Of a stretch of DNA of 64,000 bases, positions 60,027 through 64,000 are shown piece by piece. Within the stretch, counting starts at the first letter, position 1, and every line of letters begins with the position of its first letter. The stretch lies in the NCBI RefSeq assembly GCF_030056575.1, contig NZ_JASHHX010000010.1, positions 62,001 through 126,000 of the forward strand. The letters are read 5' to 3'. The position numbers and the translations under genes are program-made. The stretch is from Rhodoblastus sp. 17X3. GTDB lineage: Bacteria > Pseudomonadota > Alphaproteobacteria > Rhizobiales > Beijerinckiaceae. Below the pieces are notes generated by a model, which was given only the letters and a program-made list of their open reading frames with translations, was not told the DNA's origin and made no database searches.

Positions 60027-60971
60027 TTGGTCGAACAGATCGTCGATTTCGCGTTGGGCTTTGTCATTTGCGGCCTCATCGGCCTGGCCTTTCTGCCCGT
60101 CGTCTCCGCGCGCGCGCGGCGGCTGACCTTGGCGCGGGTCGAATCGCGCCTGCCGATGACTTTCGACGAGATTGAAGCCGACCGTGATCTGTTGCGCGCG
60201 CGCTTCGCCGCCGAGAACCGCGCCCTCGAACTCAAGGCGGCGGAAGCGCGCGACGGGCGCGCCGCCGACGCCGCGGAGTTGGGGCGTCGCGCTGTGGCCC
60301 TCATGCGGACCACCGAACAGCTGGAGCAGACGACCGCGCTGCTGAACGAGCGCAATTCCCAGCTCGCCAAATCCCTGGAGTTCGGCGAAAAAACGCAGGC
60401 TGCGCTCGATGAAACGCGCGAAACGCTGGCCCAGCGCCAGTCCGACCTGACCGCCCTTCATGGCGAGTTCGACAAGCTGGCCGAAGAACGCCGCCGGCTC
60501 GACAACCGCGTCAGCGAACTGGAGACCGCCCTGGAAACGGCGGGCGGCAATCTTCAGGACGCGCGCGAACGTCTGGCCGCCGTCGAAGCGGCGCGGCGGG
60601 AGATCGCGTCTCAGGTCGAGGAGCTATCCAGCCGCAACAACGCCATGGCGGCGGATCTCGCCGAGGCCGAGCGGCGCTCGGCCGATTTCGATGCGCGCCG
60701 CGCGCGGATGCTGGCAAAAATCGCGGCCGAGCGGAAGCGCGGCGAGGAAATGGAGAGCGCCAATCTCGACCTGCGGCGCCGGCTGATCGAACGCCCGGAG
60801 GCTTTGCATTCCGGCGAGACGGCGGCGCCCAACGATTCGGGCGAGCTGGACGGCCCGCACGCCAACGGCGCGCCGGCCTCGCCCAGCGCGGAGCAGGAAT
60901 TGCTGGACTTGCGCGAGGCCATCTCGCGCCTTGGGCGTCAGCTCGCGCAGATGGAGCGCGTCGAGGACTAG
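60027..60971 (+). CDS. Membrane-anchored coiled-coil protein
   Basis: A 314-residue protein of unknown function with one N-terminal span (about residues 6-27, F-A-L-G-F-V-I-C-G-L-I-G-L) followed by a cytoplasmic, almost uninterrupted coiled coil (about 45-265) rich in Glu, Arg, Ala and Leu. The C-terminal 45 residues are Pro/Ser-rich and end with a short helix. The start is TTG. Similar proteins occur next to DUF1134 genes in Rhizobiales. A scaffolding or envelope-organising role is a guess from shape only. Confidence 0.65.
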   Translation: MVEQIVDFALGFVICGLIGLAFLPVVSARARRLTLARVESRLPMTFDEIEADRDLLRARFAAENRALELKAAEARDGRAADAAELGRRAVALMRTTEQLEQTTALLNERNSQLAKSLEFGEKTQAALDETRETLAQRQSDLTALHGEFDKLAEERRRLDNRVSELETALETAGGNLQDARERLAAVEAARREIASQVEELSSRNNAMAADLAEAERRSADFDARRARMLAKIAAERKRGEEMESANLDLRRRLIERPEALHSGETAAPNDSGELDGPHANGAPASPSAEQELLDLREAISRLGRQLAQMERVED

Positions 60972-60975
60972 ATAT

Positions 60976-62556
60976 CTAATGCCCGGCGTCTGGCCGCGGA
61001 GCGACGACGGGCCGGCGCATCAGGGGCACGACGCCTGCCATGACGACGAACAGAACCGCCATGCCGAGAAAGACGTCGGCCAGCGCCATGACCAGCGCCT
61101 CGCGCCGCGCCAGCGCCGCCAGCTGGCGGGTCGCGGCCAGATTGGCCTGATCGCCGTGATGGGCGTAGAGCGCGCCGAGCCGCGCCAGATATTCCTGCGC
61201 CTGCACATTGCCCCAGGTGAGCTTCTCGTGCAGCCGCTGGATGTGCAGATCGAAGCGGTTGTTCAGCGTCGTATTGATGATCGCGAGGCCCACGGCGCCG
61301 CCCAGATTGCGCGTGACGTTGAAGAGTCCGGACGCATTTTTCAGCTTCTCCTGCGGCAGTGTGCCCAGGGCCAGCGTGTTGATCGGCACCATCATGAACA
61401 TCAGGGAGAAGCCGCGAAGCATTTGCGGAGCCAGCAACTCCTGGAACGCCCAGTCCCTCGTGATGAAGGCGGGGATGGCCGCGCCCCAGGCGAAGCCGAT
61501 GAAACCAATTCCGATCATCAGACGCAGATCGATCTTGCCGAGCAGCCGCCCGACAATCGGCGCGGCGATGAACTGGCACAGGCCGGTGACGAACATGGTT
61601 TCGCCGATTTGCAGGGCGGAAAATCCGCGCACGCGGGCGAGATAAATCGGATAGACATAGGTCAGGCCGTACAGCCCGACGCCAAGGACGAAGGAGGCCA
61701 GCGAGCCGGTCCAGAAATTCCGGTTGCCGAAGGTGGATAGATCGACAATCGGATTTGGCGCGTTGAAGGCCCGCCAGAAGAACAGGATCGCGCCGAAAGC
61801 CGACAGCAGCGCCGCCCAGACGATCGCCGGTTCCTCGAACCAGTTCTTGCCGGGACCTTCCTCCAGCAGATATTCCAGGCCGCCGAGGAACAGGGCCATG
61901 GAGACCAGCCCGATCCAGTCGAAGTTCTTCAGGACGCGCAAATCGGGCCGGTCGAAATCGACCAGCGCCCAGACCGTCAGGGTCACGACGATTCCCGGCC
62001 CGATATTGACCAGGAACAGCCAGCGCCACGAGAACAAGTCGGTCAGGTAACCGCCGACCGTGGGGCCGATGGTGGGCGCGAGCGTGGCGACGAGGCCGAC
62101 GATCGGCGCTACGATCGACATCTTGTCGCGCGGAAAGATCGAATAGGCGGCGGCGAAGACCGTCGGAATCATGGCCCCGCCGATGAAGCCCTGCAAGGCG
62201 CGCCAGACGATCATCTGGTGGATGTCGGTCGCCGTCGCGCAGAGCAGGCTCATCAGGGTGAAGCCCCCGGCGGAAAATGCGAACAGCAGCCGGGTCGAGA
62301 AGGCGCGCGACAGGAATCCCGACAACGGAATCATCACCACTTCGGCGACGAGATAGGCGGTCTGCACCCAGGTGACTTCGTCTGAGCTGGCGGAGAGCCC
62401 GGCCTGAATGGTCGAGAGCGAGGCTGAGACAATCTGGATGTCCAGGATCGCCATGAACATGCCAAAGACCATGGCGATGAAGGCGATCAGCCGCGCAGCC
62501 GAAAACTCCCGGCCTGCCTCGTCGTCCGGCGTAACGCCGGACGCCCGGCTGGTCAT
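60976..62556 (-). CDS. DHA2-family MFS drug exporter (EmrB-like)
   Basis: A 526-residue 14-span proton antiporter. Seen: the TM1 motif (M-A-I-L-D-I-Q-I-V-S-A-S-L) with the family Asp, W-V-Q-T-A-Y-L-V-A-E, motif C-like G-P-T-V-G-G-Y-L in TM5, and the R-W-L-F-L-V-N-I stretch. It exports hydrophobic drugs or lipophilic acids together with the EmrA-like adaptor encoded upstream; their genes overlap by 4 bp. It needs an outer-membrane TolC, which is not in the window. Confidence 0.92.
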   Translation of the reverse strand: MTSRASGVTPDDEAGREFSAARLIAFIAMVFGMFMAILDIQIVSASLSTIQAGLSASSDEVTWVQTAYLVAEVVMIPLSGFLSRAFSTRLLFAFSAGGFTLMSLLCATATDIHQMIVWRALQGFIGGAMIPTVFAAAYSIFPRDKMSIVAPIVGLVATLAPTIGPTVGGYLTDLFSWRWLFLVNIGPGIVVTLTVWALVDFDRPDLRVLKNFDWIGLVSMALFLGGLEYLLEEGPGKNWFEEPAIVWAALLSAFGAILFFWRAFNAPNPIVDLSTFGNRNFWTGSLASFVLGVGLYGLTYVYPIYLARVRGFSALQIGETMFVTGLCQFIAAPIVGRLLGKIDLRLMIGIGFIGFAWGAAIPAFITRDWAFQELLAPQMLRGFSLMFMMVPINTLALGTLPQEKLKNASGLFNVTRNLGGAVGLAIINTTLNNRFDLHIQRLHEKLTWGNVQAQEYLARLGALYAHHGDQANLAATRQLAALARREALVMALADVFLGMAVLFVVMAGVVPLMRRPVVAPRPDAGH

Positions 62557-63869
62557 TCGCTTCCGCCGCCGGAGCGCGTGTCGACGTCCACGACGACCGA
62601 CATGCCGGCGCGCAGACGACTGCCGTCGGCCGTGGCGAGGCGGATGCGCACCGGGAAGCGCTGGGTGATCTTGGTGAAATTGCCGGTGGCGTTTTCCGGG
62701 GGCAGCAGCGAGAACTCCGAGCCGGAGGCCGGCGCGATGCTTTCGACGACGCCCTCGACTTCCTTGCCGTCATAGGCGTCGATATGGACCAAGGCCTTCT
62801 GGCCGGGAGCCAGGCGGTCGAGCTGCGTTTCCTTGAAATTGGCCTCGACGTAATAATGACCATCCGGCGCTATGGCAAGCAGCCGCGCGCCGGGCTGGAC
62901 ATATTGGCCGGGCTCGACAACGCGGTTGCCCAGCGTTCCGTCGAATGGCGCCTTGATGTCCGTGAAGCCGAGATCGCGCTCGGCCCGCGTCGCTGCGATG
63001 GCCAGTTCGGCGCGCACATGCTCGGCCTCCTGCACCGAGGATTGCAGCACGACCAGATTGGCGCGCGCGCCGGCAAGCTGCGCCTGCGCGCCGGCGAGCG
63101 CGGCGTTCGCCTTGTCGCGGTCCGCGATGGACTGGTCGTAACGCTGCTTCGAGGCGAAGGACGACGCGGCAAGCGACCGCACGCGTCCCAGCTCCGCCTC
63201 GGAGCGCGCAACCTCCGCCCGGGCGGCGTCGATCTGGGCCTCGGCCTGCGCCACGGCGGCCGATTGCGCATCGGCCTGCGCCTTAATTCGCAGGATTGCG
63301 GCTTCCTGGGTCTGAACCTTGTGGCGCGCCATGTCGACAGCCAGCTGGTAATCGCCGGAATCGATCCGCGCGAGCAGCTGCCCCGCCCTGACGTGCTGGT
63401 TGTCGATGACGGGAACCTGTTCGACATAGCCGGAAATCTTGGGGGAGACGATCGCAAGATCGGTCCGCACATAGGCGTTGTCGGTCGAATAGACGAAACG
63501 GCCGACAGAGATGTAATGCGACAGAGCCATACCCGCATAGGCGAACGCGAGAGCGGCCGCCGCGACGAGCGCCGCCTGTTTGAATTTGCTCGGCGAGGCG
63601 TCGTCCGCCGCCGTTCCCGCGCAAATCTCGTCTGCCCCCGCGGGGGCGTCAAAAGAACCGCGCAAGCCCGCCGGGATCGGGCGCGAAAAGACCTGGCGGG
63701 AAAAACCTTTTACAGAGGGGCCCTGGCTGGACGAACCGCGCGACCAAAGGCGCGCCAGTTTTTCAGCCGGAACGACATTGCCCTCGTTGGAGGGCGTGAC
63801 GGCGGCATCGCCTTCGAGCGAATCGCGGCTGGGCGTGAATTCCTGTGGGCGGCTGGACGATTCGCTCAT
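62553..63869 (-). CDS. HlyD/EmrA-like membrane fusion protein
   Basis: A 438-residue adaptor for the EmrB-like exporter. Its membrane span (about residues 88-108, A-A-L-V-A-A-A-A-L-A-F-A-Y-A-G) follows an unusually long cytoplasmic segment of about 87 residues rich in Ser, Pro and charged residues. The periplasmic part has the first lipoyl half (V-S-P-K-I-S-G-Y-V), a long alpha-hairpin coiled coil, and the second half (F-T-D-I-K-A-P-F-D-G-T-L-G). It is first in the two-gene operon. Confidence 0.9.
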   Translation of the reverse strand: MSESSSRPQEFTPSRDSLEGDAAVTPSNEGNVVPAEKLARLWSRGSSSQGPSVKGFSRQVFSRPIPAGLRGSFDAPAGADEICAGTAADDASPSKFKQAALVAAAALAFAYAGMALSHYISVGRFVYSTDNAYVRTDLAIVSPKISGYVEQVPVIDNQHVRAGQLLARIDSGDYQLAVDMARHKVQTQEAAILRIKAQADAQSAAVAQAEAQIDAARAEVARSEAELGRVRSLAASSFASKQRYDQSIADRDKANAALAGAQAQLAGARANLVVLQSSVQEAEHVRAELAIAATRAERDLGFTDIKAPFDGTLGNRVVEPGQYVQPGARLLAIAPDGHYYVEANFKETQLDRLAPGQKALVHIDAYDGKEVEGVVESIAPASGSEFSLLPPENATGNFTKITQRFPVRIRLATADGSRLRAGMSVVVDVDTRSGGGSE

Positions 63870-64000
63870 CTGATCCCCGAAAATAGCGCGCCAGGTCCAA
63901 ATCCCTGGAAATTAATTTGGTTCCGCCGGGCGGGCGGACGAAATGAACGGCGCTGGACGCCGCATGTCAGCAATAAAGCTCGCCTTCGCGCGCAGCTGAA
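63870..64000. other. Upstream region of the EmrAB-like operon
   Basis: The last 131 bases hold no supported gene and probably include the promoter of the leftward operon (AATTAATTTGG near 63910). Any gene to the right is cut by the window edge. Confidence 0.4.

Overview
The window is GC-rich chromosomal DNA of an alphaproteobacterium, very probably Hyphomicrobiales (Rhizobiales). The basis is chpT (CckA-ChpT-CtrA phosphorelay), eipA (DUF1134), the DUF4164-zapA pair, a class II aldolase of the Calvin-cycle subtype next to pgk, gap and tkt, a two-gene glycyl-tRNA synthetase, and a phasin-like regulator that implies polyhydroxybutyrate storage. A Beijerinckiaceae/Methylocystaceae-like organism would fit, but the genus cannot be fixed from sequence alone. 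There are no rRNA genes and no CRISPR array.

Layout. 0-6 kb: a small secreted protein, a MotA/MotB-like proton-channel pair with a GNAT enzyme, an inositol-phosphatase-family enzyme, a Sel1-repeat protein and a ThiE-like protein. 5.8-11.5 kb: fba, pgk, gap and tkt on the minus strand, with T-run terminators after three of the four. 11.8-13.4 kb: a DUF4164 protein, zapA and an unusual phasin-like/LuxR fusion regulator with a perfect CTGC-N3-GCAG palindrome upstream. 13.6-22.4 kb: a MetX-family acyltransferase, a protein with a histone-H1-like tail, a membrane acyltransferase, an Atm1-type ABC exporter, an esterase, a polyprenyl diphosphate synthase, a DUF2007 protein, a methyltransferase and a Gly/Trp-rich secreted protein. 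22.7-26.3 kb: glyQ and glyS, followed by a DUF559 nuclease-like gene between inverted copies of a palindromic repeat. 26.5-30.4 kb: cell-wall genes (SleB-type hydrolase, L,D-transpeptidase, lytic transglycosylase). 30.5-45.9 kb: an RND efflux pair, another acyltransferase, a CelD-like GNAT, a glycosyltransferase, a beta-CASP nuclease, a LOG-family protein, a CorA transporter, and an ECF sigma / anti-sigma / subtilase operon.

46.06-57.32 kb is an integrated element of about 11.25 kb. It sits at the 3' end of tRNA-Ser(GGA) and is bounded by a 14-bp direct repeat. Just inside each end is a pair of AGTGGGGCC repeats 12 bp apart, which look like integrase arm sites. It carries a tyrosine recombinase, an excisionase-like HTH protein, its own family-A DNA polymerase with an exonuclease domain, repeat-rich control regions, two large RTX-like proteins built from 33-residue units, and a leftward pair (zinc-ribbon protein and terminase-small-subunit-like HTH protein). 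It has no capsid or conjugation genes, so it looks like a satellite-type or replicating integrative element with secreted-protein cargo. To the right, 57.5-63.9 kb resumes core genome: chpT, cysQ, eipA, a coiled-coil membrane protein and an EmrAB-like drug exporter.

Best leads: the phasin-like/LuxR fusion with its palindrome; the tRNA-Ser element with its polymerase and RTX cargo; an intergenic repeat family made of a conserved 35-nt head followed by a stem-loop of changing sequence; and the DUF559 gene flanked by inverted palindromic repeats.
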